64,000 bases of DNA from Dillenia suffruticosa (taxonomy: Eukaryota > Streptophyta > Magnoliopsida > Dilleniales > Dilleniaceae), in the NCBI GenBank assembly GCA_033439265.1, contig JAVTVX010000016.1, positions 12,821,201 through 12,885,200 of the forward strand. The letters run 5' to 3'. The number at the start of each line of letters is the position of its first letter. Positions within the stretch are counted from its first letter, which is position 1. Positions 1 to 11,300 of this stretch are shown one piece after another. A model generated the notes under the pieces. It saw only the letters and a list, made by a program, of their open reading frames with translations, searched no databases and was not told where the DNA came from. A program made the translations under genes and the position numbers.

Positions 1-100
1 TTGCAAAATAAGACAATGGCCTCTTATTATATATCCTTAAAAAATTCATCATTCTGGAATGCCTACAAAACTATAACACAATTGCTGATACACGGTTGAA

Positions 101-480
101 AAACAATCAGGTTATCAGAGACAGATCTACATAGGTAATACGCTAAAGAACACAATCAAGATCTACAAATCATCAAACGAATTACAAATCTATGAGAGAG
201 AGAGTGAGAGATTTAACTTTAATCCCTAGCCGCGAGAGGAGAGCGTAGAGAGAGAAAAGAGAGATCCAATATCATAAAGATCGGAAACAATCGGGTTACC
301 AGAGATAGATCTACATAGGTAATACGCTGAAAAACACAATCAAGATCCACAAATCATCAAAAGAATTATAGATCTATCGGGGGGAGAGAGGGAGAGAGAG
401 AGAGAGAGCGAGAGAGATCTTACCTTAATCCCTAGCCATGAGAGGAAAGCTTAGAGAGAGTGAAAAGAGACAGCGAGAGT
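101..480. repeat. Tandem duplication, two units of about 184 bp, with GA-rich tracts
   Basis: The text from about 101 (AAACAATCAGGTTATCAGAG) returns in diverged form at about 285 (AAACAATCGGGTTACCAGAG). Both copies continue through the same order: ATCTACATAGGTAATACGCT, a stretch beginning CACAATCAAGATC, a GA microsatellite, then TTAATCCCTAGCC. Unit 1 is about 101-284 and unit 2 about 285-480. The GA tract is longer in unit 2 (about 382-415). On the minus strand the unit reads ATGGCTAGGGATTAAG followed by GTAAGATC, which resembles an untranslated leader and a 5' splice site, but no open frame supports a gene. The sequence before 101 is unassigned. Confidence 0.8.
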
Positions 481-1003
481 GAGAGCGACTATGCAAATAG
501 TACTTTGTGTTTATGCAAATAATACAAAACTTCTCAAAATTATTATTATTATAAAAACATTTAATTTAAAATTATCATAATTATACAAAATTACCAAAAT
601 TTTGCTTAAATATGAAAAACATAAATCCATTTACATAATACTTAATTCATATTATTATATTATTATTAAAATATAGTTTAATTTTTGTATAACAAATTTT
701 AATACCAAATTTAATAAAGTTTTCAATTAAAGAGATCAACTTTTTGTTTAAATTGTATTAGACGATGATACCAAATTACAGACTCTTTAAAATCGGAGGT
801 GGCGTGCATTAGATAGGGACAACTTTTTCTCTATAATGGCGCCCCAAAAGCTCGAATGCTAGCCTACCCTCGCTAGATTGAACTTCCCATTAATTTTGCA
901 AACTAGCTTTGCAGGTTCCAATCATTGTCCTCTTTTTTTTTTCTTTGTTTTTTTTATTATTATCGATTTGTATTCGAATTTTGTCTGATTAATCCAGTCT
1001 GAG
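481..1003. other. AT-rich spacer, nothing assigned
   Basis: Mostly A/T runs, with a slightly more complex patch at 785-925 that has no long open frame on either strand. I see no RNA gene, repeat boundary or coding signal. Confidence 0.5.
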
Positions 1004-1557
1004 TATTATAAGAAAATGTTGAAATGATCAACAATGACGACATAATATGTCATCACTTAAAAGGTCAACTGTAATAAAAAAAAATGTTGTCACTAAAATG
1101 GATTAACAGTGACAACTACCGTTTTTATCACTAAAATGGATTAATAGTGACAATATAGTATTGTCATTAAAAAATAATCAATAATGACGAAACAATTTAG
1201 TCACAAAGTGACCAATAGTGACAACATAATATATTGTCACTAAAGGGATCAATAATGACAAGAAAATGTTGTCACTATATGTAATGACGAGATATTATCG
1301 TCATTGTACTTAATCAATAGTGGCAAAATTATGTTTTTACTATTTTTCGTCAGTAACTCTATGATTAGATATATATTGTCATTAATTTATATTTTAGTGA
1401 TAATCTAATAACAATTTTTAAATTTTGTCACTAAAATGATTCATATTACAATGTAACAGTGATGACTTAAAATATTATCACTAAAACATATATTTAATGA
1501 CGATATTTTAGTGATAAATTTTTAATCTCATCACTAAATCTCTATTTTGTTGTAGTG
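1004..1557. mobile_element. Small non-autonomous CACTA-like element
   Basis: The right end reads TTGTTGTAGTG, the complement of CACTACAACAA, a typical CACTA (En/Spm) terminus. The left end, TATTATAAGAAAATGTTG, matches CACTACAAGAAAATGTTG except for C-to-T changes at the three cytosines, as expected from decay of methylated cytosine. Between them lie many short copies of GTGACAA and TTGTCACTAAAA in both orientations, as in CACTA subterminal repeats. No transposase frame is present, so movement would have depended on an enzyme made elsewhere. The flanking 3-bp sites (GAG and AAC) do not match, so the left boundary is less certain than the right. Length is 554 bp. Confidence 0.7.
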
Positions 1558-2948
1558 AACGGTGCATAAATTAGAAAAATTGTTTTTAAAGTCCCATCTT
1601 ATAAGATTTATTTTTTTTCTACCTTTTATATTATCATGATGAAACATTGGTAATATTATCAAAATTAGTGCAACACAATTTTTATTTTATTGTGGGTAGA
1701 AACTATATATCGGATAGAGTTACTCAGCAAATACTCCGAAATCAATTGTAACTTAACTCATAAGAGTTTTTTTCTTGCTCATTAGTTGAAAGGGATTGGT
1801 TTTAATCAAATCAAACACCGGGCTTAATGAGGTGTCTAAAATTAAAAATGAATATCATATTTGAGATAATATTAAAAAATAAATAGAATCTAGGGATATT
1901 TGTAAAAAATATTTGCGACACCACAACTTGGGTACAAGGCTATTCAAGGGAAAATGATAAGAAATTGATTAAGAGATTGAACTCTTCTATTACCTATTTT
2001 TGTCTCAAATTTTAAATTCAAAATTTTAATTAAAGAAATTTAACGCACGGCTGTTACACATATGTTCATTGGTGCCGGTAAATTGATTAATTCATGCAAG
2101 CAACCAAAATTTAAACCAAACAGATAAACAATTGTTCAATAAAACGTATGATGGTAAATGAAGAGTCGAGCAAGACAATTGGCTTTGACGTATTCAAAGT
2201 CCTTCTATTTCCACGTTACTTAAGTTGGAGGTTGGTACACTAACATGTCACATGACACCCAACATAAAATTTATAGACTTTGACATATAATCTATCTTTT
2301 AATGAGTAGGAAGGAATTAGAGGGCTCTAGATAACTTTCAATCCCCTTAAAAACTTTTTGGAAACTTGCTCTCTCAGATTTGAGGGGTTTTGAATAAGAG
2401 GAGTTTAGATTTTTTTAATGTAAAACTAAAAATACACAAAATTTAGGTATTTTCTCCAATTAATTATTTAAGGAGAAATTATATAAAAAAATCTTTAAAT
2501 TTTAGACCCAAATTTTAATGGGTATTTAAAATTCATTTTGTTATCATTACCTATAAAGTCGTTAAAATTTAGATTCCTTCTTGGCAGAATGAAGATACGA
2601 CACTTGCTTAGGGAAATTTGAACAAGTTGGGGTTGCGTATATGTGCTTTATTTATAAGCATTATCTTGGAAAAATTATAATATATATCACCGAATGTCCA
2701 TTAAACACTAGCAATGCAAATTCTTGATTACACATAGGTAGAGTAACGAAGTACAGAAGGCATACACATACGAACAGATATTGTGTTCACACACATGCTT
2801 TCCACAATGAGTGGTTTGGTTTGATTTGGGTAGATATTTGATTGCTTCAATTTCTTGTAGCCGTAGTTCTATCTCAAGTAACAACAATTGACTACTTCAC
2901 AATATGACGTGAATGGAGAATTTGTGACGTTGCCAACCAATTAAAATC
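1558..2948. other. Unassigned AT-rich stretch
   Basis: About 1.4 kb of low-complexity, AT-rich DNA with no sizeable frame on either strand, no tRNA-like boxes and no convincing inverted or direct terminal repeats. It ends at the target site of Copia element A. Confidence 0.5.
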
Positions 2949-2953
2949 ATTTA

Positions 2954-3406
2954 TGTTGGAATTTTTAAGATTCTCATGCAGCGGAAGTATACAATAATTT
3001 TCGAAAAATAAAATAGATCGGATTTAGGGTAGCTCAATTCGTAGAATCTTGAAGCGGCACTTTCTTTGATCCGATTTCGCGGTCGGGATGGTGATCACGA
3101 GATTAGTCGAATCACCACCACAGTGTCACAATGCCGCAACCCTCTACATCCGGTGATTTGCTTGACGAAGGGAGATTTTCCTACGTGAAAATCTGCATCC
3201 CTCTCTCTATTTTCTCTCTCTAGAGAAGTGCAATGAAACCCTAGTCATGGTTTTCCTCTATTGTTCCCTCTCACAGAAGGAAGGTAAGACTAATTTCACT
3301 TAATTGATGGGGGTTACCAAATAATATTGGTTAATGGTAATTAAGGATGGGAGTTACCCAATTCCTTAATTACCCAAATGCCCATAATGGACATAAATAA
3401 CCAACA
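2954..3406 (-). repeat. Left LTR of Copia element A (its 3' LTR)
   Basis: It starts TGTTGGAATTTTTAAG and ends AACCAACA. It aligns along its whole length with 9514-9967. The first bases beyond it, read on the minus strand, form the polypurine tract. Confidence 0.93.
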
Positions 3407-4589
3407 TTTCCCACTTACACATGAGGGCATTTCACTTCCATCAATCACAAGATCGCAACTCATGCAATTTATCGCATCACCCTACTGGACTTTCATACTG
3501 GATTGGGCGTCGTGCGACCAGCGAGTACACCTGCAAGTAAAAACTTCTCGATACACCTGTTAGGATGATCAAGTAGTCACTGTTAGTATAAAAATAACTC
3601 GCTATACCCCAGACTCAATGCATTTACATCCATCGAGCCACTTTCCTCATCGAAAGTGATCCCCAATCAATTTGCTCGACTATGTATTCATTATTATGTT
3701 TGAATCCCAACATGGATTAACACAATAGGTCGACCTATGAATACATGACAATGATGTAATGTTTATTGGCCTTCCTTTTCCCAGACTCGAATCTATCGGT
3801 CTCAATTCAGCTGCTTTCCTATACCTGCCCCTTAGACCTCAATTTATCTTCCGGGCCATAGGTAAACAGACTAAAGTAGCAACACTGAACCAAAACTTCT
3901 AGAGATAGCCGAAAGTAATAAGGGCATAAGAGATCACACCCAATGGATCTCAGGTCTCACACAGTGGGAACGGAGATCAAGATCAAACTATCGTCTCAAA
4001 TAATAGCTTCTACTGTCCCATAGTCGTCTCATCACACGTGGTATGAAACACGTGCCACAGTGTTATTCTCCCATCTCTCAAAGGGCATATGTCAGATTTC
4101 TCTAACACTGTATAGGAATGGGACTCAGTCTACACATAAGACTTTATCTAAAGATCTCAGAAAGAGCGTCTCAGAGACAATATCACAAATCGCAGATGAT
4201 ATCTGAGATCTCAAATCTGGCTACTTACAGGCAACATGGATGTGGGTATTTCCATGTCGATCATATCGCATATGACCTCATCCTGAACACATATCAGGGC
4301 AACTTATGTTCTAGTAGGGCTACTCTCAAAGCCTCTTACAACTAGAATCCGTCTCATCTCCGCTCACTCAGAGTCGGAGGTGGTCACTCATGTGAAAGAG
4401 TCGACCACGCCTGCCTAACATATCTTTTATCACAAAATCACAATATATGACAACAAATAGTGCATGAATTAAATATGTGACCCAATAATGCATACATGTC
4501 ATATATTAAAATAAGCATCTAAAACAGTATATAAGGAGAAATGTTAAAGTACACTAAACCCAATGATTCCTTATCTCACAAAGGAATCT

Positions 4590-6000
4590 CTCACAACGGG
4601 TTTTCGGAAGAGATCAGCTCTCATGCTGTATTTCAAGGTGTACTTAGATGTCACAATACCCTTCTCGGTAATATCTCTTATAAAGTGGTCTTCGGTATCA
4701 ATGTGTTTGGCTTTACTATTATGCTTAGCGTCTCATTTGTTGACAGTGTCGGTCTGATTATCACAATAATTATCACTGATCTCCCACTATATCTGTCACG
4801 ACCCCTAAGTCTTCCAGAAAATTTCTGAAGCCAACCATTCTCATAAACTGCAATTGAGCATACTACAAGCTCAGTCTCTATCGTAAATAGAGATATACAG
4901 GTTCTCTTCTTACTGCTCTAAGAAGATAAAAGCTTTTGCGTTTATTCAGATCACTACTCCCAGTCAGTATCTGAATCCCAGACGCAAATTACCTCATCCG
5001 TAACACATGGAGAGGTCCGCAGTTCAAATGAGACATTTCAGAATTCTTTTTCACTACTCTACAGTGATCCCTTCCAGAATTCTATTAATACCTACTCACC
5101 AGATCAACCATAAAATAAACGTCTGGTCATGTATGCCTCATTGCATACATCAAACTGTATATCGCACGTGTATACCTCATCGCACACACTAGAAATGTAT
5201 TTTACACTGGAATAAGGGATTCTGCTCATCTCCCTTATTTCTTTATAAATTCTAGGGTATGTGTCAAGATTCAGGTCTTTTTACCTTTAGTGATTAGAGT
5301 ATCTTTTAGGTTGTCATCGCTCTTCTCGAAATGCTTAAGAATCTACCTGATGTAAAAGTCTTGTTAAAGAGTCAACACCATTCTCAAGCGATCCTTATGG
5401 ATCCAAAATCTGAGAATGAACTAAAACCTCATAACCACGTTACAATGGTCATTGGATACTCTCTGTTGTTCCCGGGCAACAGAATGTCACCTGCATATGA
5501 GAACATGATCATAAATGAGTTATCGGGACGTATCAGATATATGCAATGATCCTACTCGATCATTACAAAACCATAATATATCACCTTTTCGTGAAATCTC
5601 AAGCGCCGCTGTCTAGATGATGGCTTAAGGTCGTATTTTGATTTCTAAAATCAATAGAACTTATCCACCTGATCTACTAGAACGAACCTAGAGAGATGCT
5701 CCATGTAGATCGCCTTATCTATACTTCCAATACAAAAGCGGTCTTTACGTCCTTGTGATGTGACTCCTGATCCATGTTTGTGACAATCGCTAAAAGATAA
5801 ACGGATCGAGATAAATTGGACTATGACTTCTCGATAGTCCACTCCTCAGTCTAAGTGTAACCCTTGGTTACTAGACGGGTCCTTTACCTCTTCATCAATC
5901 CGTTAACCTTTATCTTGACTTTGAGAACCTACTTGTTCCCAATAGTCATTCCACCCTCAGGCTAATCAACTAGGTCCCAGACCCCATTGATTCTCATCCA
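4590..6000 (-). pseudogene. RT and RNase H region of Copia element A, broken
   Basis: Read on the minus strand, this stretch keeps recognisable Copia pol landmarks. Near 5900-5975 is a block like the start of Copia RT (NGVWDLVD, then VLKVKIK). At 5651-5842 the sequence IDYREV and later IYMEHL correspond to the D-Y-x-E-V-F and I-Y-M-x-Q-P-x-G-F blocks. Near 4720-4745 CDNQT recalls the RNase H motif CDNQSA, and near 4660-4705 KHIDTEDHFIRE recalls KHIDIRYHFIRE at the pol C-terminus. The region is a fossil with many interruptions and no usable start. It would have encoded the polymerase that copies element RNA into DNA. Confidence 0.8.
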
Positions 6001-6399
6001 CTCTTTCTCTTCATTTATGGCCTTCAATAAACGGTCTTTTGCTTCTTTTGCAGAATCCTTGAGAGCCTCTCGAACTGTTTTAGATTTCTCATCATCCTCT
6101 AGAGTCGCAACCAAGGTCTCACCCTCAATCGAGAAACAACGTTTAAATACGCATTCTCGATACTCTTAGGAGGAGAGAAAAATCTTTACCTCTTGATGGA
6201 TCGCTCCCACTGAGATCAAGATCCGTAGTGGATTCTTGTATCCCGTCGCTGGGCTCCCCGAACCAGTAGTGGATTCTTGTATCCCGCCGCTGGGCTCCCC
6301 GAGCCACTAGGCTCATCCATCGCATAAAGGGTAAGGTCCAAATTGATTTGATCTCTCTTAGGGAAATCATTCTCAAGAAATATAGTATTACGGACTCAA

Positions 6400-7010
6400 T
6401 CTCGATTATAGTGCCGTTCGTGTTCGCCTAGGAACATATATTTTCTCGCGGGTCTAACTCACCGTGTGAATGCGAGAAATCGTGGCACAACCCCATAACC
6501 TCAAGTGGTTAAGGTCAGGCTGCCTCCCTGTCCAAAGCTCAATGGGGAACTGACTAATAGTCAGTAGTCTCGTAAAACTCTTATCGAAACAGAGCCCCAT
6601 GTGTAGTTTAGACGAATACTTGCGTCCTCGCTCGGTTCTTGAAAGTCTGTACTCTCAAATCTAACTGATTCTCTATCTCGCTTATGAAACTTCTGAAGCA
6701 ATCTGATGCCTCAGACTTGTGCGAAATCAGATAGATGAACCGAAACGCACGTAAGCATCTATAATTATCTATACAACTCCATTTCTGACTCTCATGCTCA
6801 TAAGACCACAATAAAAAGAAGGAAGGCACAATGGTTTAACTGTAATAGAGTCCCAACTCTCATTGCATTGCCAAATGGTTTTCTCGTCATTTTGCCGACT
6901 AGGCAAAACTCACATACGGGTAACTCGAATGTGGTCAGCGGGTCCAATAAACCTCTCACTACTAACCGATTCATCATCTCTTACCCTATGTGTCTAAGTC
7001 TACTATGTCA
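6400..7010 (-). pseudogene. Integrase region of Copia element A, broken
   Basis: On the minus strand, 6608-6829 contains YLISHKSEASDCFRSF and, further on, SEIENQL. These match the Copia integrase core block in which HKSEA is followed by a lysine-rich helix and xVENQLG. Just upstream in the element (6880-6935) is CEFCLVGKMTRKPF, the pre-integrase block with its paired cysteines and GKMT motif. The integrase inserts element DNA into the host chromosome. The region is too degraded to encode a working product. Confidence 0.8.
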
Positions 7011-7429
7011 TTCATTTACATCATCAGCTACGCAATCAGATGTAAAGTCAATAGTAGAACTACAAAAAAAAACCATTAAAAGGAGCAGTACCCAGTGCAT
7101 ACAATTCATCATTGATTAAAACCAGAACAATTTAGAAAATCATCGTATTAAAAACAAATGAATAATTTCATGCATATCGTAGTCAATTTTAGACAAGGTA
7201 CTAAATTGTAGATCCGTCGAATGCCTACAATATTGAGAACGTCATGGCAAGTGTCGTTTCCTCTGACAACGACAAATGCTCTGTCCTTAACGTAAATCCT
7301 TCAAGCTTAAGGATTTACCTGACATAACTATATTTACGTACTCCTGTCTCGAGTTATGTGGTCGGTTGCTCCTGATTTCAAAAGAAAGAAATCAGCAAGC
7401 ATTATAGTGCATGAGACAACCACGTAAAG

Positions 7430-8280
7430 AAGAAGGATATTAATTTCTGCTCGTCACTCTCACGAGCGAAATGACCAAATCTACCTCAAACGTAGCAATT
7501 ACATTGGTCTAATCAAATTCCTTCTTCTTGTGTTGTTGTACCTCGTTGTCGGTTTTCTCGGAAGATTTTTATTACCTAGATCTCGAGTCTCGTTCGCATG
7601 CTTATGCTATTGGCTTAGCGCCGGGGAAGTCCTTACTCGACTCCTCTGAATAAGCATGACTCGAGTGTGTCCTACTCTCCTCTAGGTGCTCATCATCGAG
7701 CTCACATTACGTATTTACGTCAACAAAAGTACGAATACTTTCGTCAATGTGAGCTAGGATTTCACAGTTTCCCATGAAACAGGTAAAAACCGGATCACAT
7801 CCAGTACCTTAATTCGATCCAAAATTTGTTCGTCCGTATATATTAACTCGGTGATCATACTCGACATTTTCTTCATTGTATGATTAGCTATTTTCTTCTC
7901 CATCCTCACATTAGGAGCCGAAGAGAGCAACACAATGCTCTTATTGGACGAGTCGAACCGACAATTCCTTAAGATATGTCTCGTAGAACAAGATTTAGTA
8001 ATCGTGCATGCCACTGATAAGCATTGCCCTAACTTGGCAATTATTTTCTACCATGCATGATAGGTCCCTCGCTAGGTCCCTTTATCTCGTATATCCTGAG
8101 GCGCGGTGCCCACCCTAGGGCCCATCATCTCATGTTTCAGATTTCTGTTATATTTTGCTTCTCGAGAATAAACTGAATATTTTGATAAAATCTCGCAGAT
8201 CATATCATTCAGTTTACTCTCCTTGCAAAAATTTAATACGACAGTTCTCAACGCATTAAGAGAGACATTTGTGACTTGGA
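7430..8280 (-). pseudogene. gag region of Copia element A, broken
   Basis: On the minus strand, 7754-8014 contains MKKMSSMITEL and IRFLPVSWE. These correspond to the Copia gag (UBN2) helix and the L-P-x-S-W/Y-E landmark near its end. Further along, at about 7450-7500, is a zinc-knuckle-like CNCY...GRFGHFARE stretch, the nucleic-acid-binding motif that follows gag. Gag would form the virus-like particle. The frame is heavily interrupted. A GC-rich leader (about 8480-8960) lies between this region and the primer site. Confidence 0.75.
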
Positions 8281-8479
8281 GATGCTTATTATCACATTTT
8301 TGTACGCCCTACGAATCATCAAGACCAAAATGACTTGAGTACGACCCCAAAGCGAGCGTATGAGTCAACGGACACCATACACCACAACTCGGAATCGCAT
8401 CTTACCATTTGGACTTTGATTCGGCACACAAAAACCCACAAAAAGTCACATTAATGGATATAGGACCCCCAAAAAATTG

Positions 8480-8960
8480 AAAAAATTCAATTTTAAGCGA
8501 CCTCACGTGCCTCCCGGGGACCACACGCGCCGCCGCTCACCGGCGGTGCGCTTCACGCGCCGTCACGCGCCTCCACGAGCTGGCAGCAGTCTGGCTCCTG
8601 CGCCAGACGCGCGGCGCGGCTCAGACGCGCTGCCACGCGCCGCCACGCGACTAGCGCGGCTCGGCTCACGCGCGCCTAGTCGCGGCGCCCAGTCGCGGCG
8701 CGCGGCTCACGCGCCTTCACATGCTGAGCCGTGTTGAGCCGGGGTCTGACCGGGTTGGTCAACGGGTCAGGGTTGACCCGACTGACCCGGTCAACGGGTT
8801 CGAGTCCGACCCGATCGGGTCGGTTACGGGTCGGTCTGGATCAGGATCCGACCCGAACCGCTGCATGCCCTTGCTTCACGCGCCTGTGTGGCGCGTGCAC
8901 TACACGCGCCTGCCAAATGCGCCTCCTGGCGCTTACGTGTCACGCGCCCGCGGGTCTGGA
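8480..8960. repeat. GC-rich cryptic repeat block in the leader of Copia element A
   Basis: In a setting of roughly 35% GC, this block is dominated by CACGCGCC, CGCGGCTC and GGGTCGG/GACCCG motifs in irregular tandem order (for example ACGCGCCGCCACGCG near 8635). Several overlapping frames stay open here on both strands simply because GC-rich DNA lacks stop codons. None looks like a protein. The block sits between the PBS and gag, so it is the 5' leader of the element. Confidence 0.7.
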
Positions 8961-9500
8961 CCAGTTCTTCTTCGCCCGACGGGTCCTGCAACGGATTTTT
9001 CGACCCGGTTTCCGGAAAACTCGATTCCGGCTATTTTTTCTTGCATTTTTCGACTGGAAAAAATTTGTGGGCATCCTCCAAACATTCTACACTCGATTTT
9101 AGGAGGATTCAAGCCCAAAAATGGTGGGACTCAACCACCCCAGTCGCAGCCCTCCGCGGCCATTCAGAAATCCCAGTTTTCGACATCCAAAACGCATATT
9201 AAAAGGCATGAAACTGTAGATTTAGATGCAAGGAACACACATATAACATTTTCATGTATCGATTCGTCCTCTAAAGCCATAGATCTAAGGTTTTCATGTC
9301 CGTATGGTCTCAAACTTCGACCGGACATTTCATGGCCCAAACATGGTCGGAAAATTAAACAAAAATTAGTTTTGTAATCCTTGGGCCATGGGTATTCCTA
9401 CGGTGTTCTCGGATTCACGAAACTCATCCGTGATCCGGACCCCAAAATTGTAAACCCAAAAAAAATAATTCCGAAAATTATTTAATTAAATCCAACGATC

Positions 9501-9513
9501 GCTCTGATACCAA
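9501..9513 (-). promoter_or_regulatory. Primer-binding site of Copia element A
   Basis: GCTCTGATACCA on the plus strand is the complement of TGGTATCAGAGC, the initiator-methionine tRNA primer site used by most plant Copia elements. It touches the right LTR and fixes the element on the minus strand. Confidence 0.92.
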
Positions 9514-9967
9514 TGTTGGAATTTTTAAGATTCTCATGCAGCGGAAGCATACAATAATTTTCGGAAAATAAAATAGATCGGGTTTAGGGTACCTAAATTC
9601 GTAGAATCTTCAAACAGCACTTTCCTTGATTTGATTTCGCGGTCGGGATGGTAATCACGAGGTTAGTCGAATCACCACCGCAGTGTCACAACGCCGCAAC
9701 CCTCTACATCCGGTGATTTGCTTGACGATGGAAGATTTTTCTACGCGAAAATCTCCATCCCTCTTTCTATTTTCTCTCTCTAGAGAAGTGCAATGAAACC
9801 CTAGTCATGGTTTTCCTCCATTGTTCCTTCTCACAGAAGGAATGTAAGACTAATTTCACCTAATTGGTGGGGGGTTACCAAATAATATTGGTTAATAGTA
9901 ATTAAGGATGGGAGTTACTCCATTCCTTAATTTCCCAAATGCCCATAATGGGCATAAATAACCAACA
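9514..9967 (-). repeat. Right LTR of Copia element A (its 5' LTR)
   Basis: It runs TGTTGGAATTTTTAAG to AACCAACA and is followed at once by the duplicated target ATTTA. It would hold the promoter driving transcription leftwards. Confidence 0.93.
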
Positions 9968-10396
9968 ATTTATAACCAAAGTGACATTGAATTTGGAAAT
10001 TTATAGGTTTTAGTTCACGATGTATAACCAAGCCAGTATATAGAAAATAAGGCATCATGATCTACGATATTGCACTCTGTAATGTTTTGGTTAATACAAA
10101 ATAATTGGTGTTCTTTTTAGGATTTTAACTTAATAGAAAAAAATTTTTATTGCTCGTATCTTAACAGCAAGCACGCAGGAATTCTAAATGGAAGGAAAAT
10201 GGTCTGCTATGAATTAAAATTACAGCCTCAGACCCTGACACCTCACAAAAGAGAACTCGACTACCATTTTAAGCACTATATGATAAGATAATGGGTTCGA
10301 TTACTTAGGTATCGTGTTTTGAATTTTGAATTAATTGATATGACATTTATATCTTATTAAAAATGACTAACTCCACAAATATATTATTTCAAATTT

Positions 10397-10747
10397 TTAT
10401 GATCTGGGAGAGAAAAGCTGTGCAGAGGCACGGTTATAGGCAATATACTCAATAAGAAAAAGTTGAGTATTATGAAAATTTATTTTTCTTTTTGAAAGAA
10501 AAATAAATTTCTGTAAAACAAAATGTTTCCCAGCAAAAACTTTACTATATGATCCGATTACCTTTGCAATTATGGTGCCATGCCCATGAGCCCCGCTAGA
10601 TCCAACATCAAACGTCATGTCCTCACACAATTTGAATAAAGACAAAATAAAAAATTCATTCAATTCATTGCAAATAGGGAATTTTGCATGGGGGCCATTT
10701 CTAATATGGAGTAACGAAACATACCACGTCAGCACATAAATGTCCAA
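10397..10747 (-). other. Unrecognised open frame, possible exon
   Basis: A 116-codon frame on the minus strand. Its middle part, around 10560-10620, reads CEDMTFDVGSSGAHGHGT followed by IIAK. It has protein-like composition, and on the minus strand AAAG/GTAATCGG directly follows, a good 5' splice-site match. Upstream there is a T-rich run ending in AG near 10625, so a short exon of about 60 bp is conceivable. The rest of the frame is lysine/phenylalanine-rich and looks like chance. I do not recognise the family. It may be a host gene fragment or a coincidence. Confidence 0.25.
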
Positions 10748-10897
10748 ATCATTAATGGCGCTCTCTAAGAATGTGATTGTTAGGTGTCTGAAAGTTTAAG
10801 AATGCTATTGAAACAAAATAAAGTTTAATTGAAATTTTAGATAAAAAAATTTAGAAACTTTACATGTATTTTCTCAAAATAGAAAGAAAAAAATTAT

Positions 10898-10955
10898 AAA
10901 TACATGTAGAGCTTATACTCCCTCCCAAATACATGTAGAGCTTATACTCCCTCCC
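10898..10955. repeat. Exact 29-bp tandem duplication
   Basis: Two identical adjacent copies of a 29-bp unit beginning AAATACATGTAGAGC and ending CTCCCTCCC (10898-10926 and 10927-10955). Each contains TACTCCCTCC, like the end of a Stowaway MITE. The pair lies 13 bp upstream of Copia element B. Confidence 0.85.
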
Positions 10956-10968
10956 CTTCCCTTGAATT

Positions 10969-11300
10969 TGTTAAAAATATATAGTCCCACTTAGGATCAA
11001 GATTTTCAGCCCAAGTGGGCCCATGTTCTCTAACCCAACGGCTATAGCCGTTGGAGCCCCAATGCCAATTCTAACGACTATGTAGCCGTTGGAGTCATTT
11101 GTTCACTCCATCTCTCTTCATCCAATATTTTTTATTTTTTAATTTTATTTTTTTCTTCTTTCTCTCTCCCACCATCTTCTATGAATAGAGATTATCTCTT
11201 CTTTTATAATCACAACTTAGAAGACAATTTCTCTTCCAAAACATCTCTTCTCTCTTTCTCTATCTTTGTAATATTGAGATTATTTCTCTTTCACACTTAA
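10969..11300 (+). repeat. 5' LTR sequence of Copia element B
   Basis: Homologous to the first part of the copy that starts at 14992. The homology runs to about 11300 (TTCACACTTAA), where the gag frame begins. It holds a 20-bp perfect palindrome at 11035-11054 with arm CCAACGGCTA. Confidence 0.85.

Larger units (their letters stand above)
2954..9967 (-). mobile_element. Ty1/Copia LTR retrotransposon A, degraded, minus strand
   Basis: A 7.0-kb element with two LTRs of about 453 bp (2954-3406 and 9514-9967), both running TGTTGG to CCAACA. It is flanked by the 5-bp duplication ATTTA at 2949-2953 and 9968-9972. Orientation is minus. The complement of the initiator-Met tRNA primer site (GCTCTGATACCA) abuts the right LTR at about 9501-9513, and the purine tract AAGTGGGAAA on the minus strand abuts the left LTR. 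Coding order from right to left is gag, integrase, reverse transcriptase, RNase H, which is the Copia order. The coding region is heavily broken, with dozens of interruptions. By eye the LTRs differ at about 30 of 453 sites (about 7%), so insertion is probably a few million years old. Confidence 0.93.
9973..10968. other. Unassigned spacer between two Copia elements
   Basis: About 1 kb of AT-rich DNA. It holds a 116-codon minus-strand frame (listed separately) and an exact 29-bp tandem duplication at 10898-10955. Nothing else is recognisable. Confidence 0.5.

Noticed and set aside
8477-9377. Overlapping open frames of 60-218 codons in the GC-rich block of Copia element A
   Set aside because: They are open in several frames on both strands at once, because GC-rich repeats lack stop codons. 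The translations have no domain character and the block is the element's leader.
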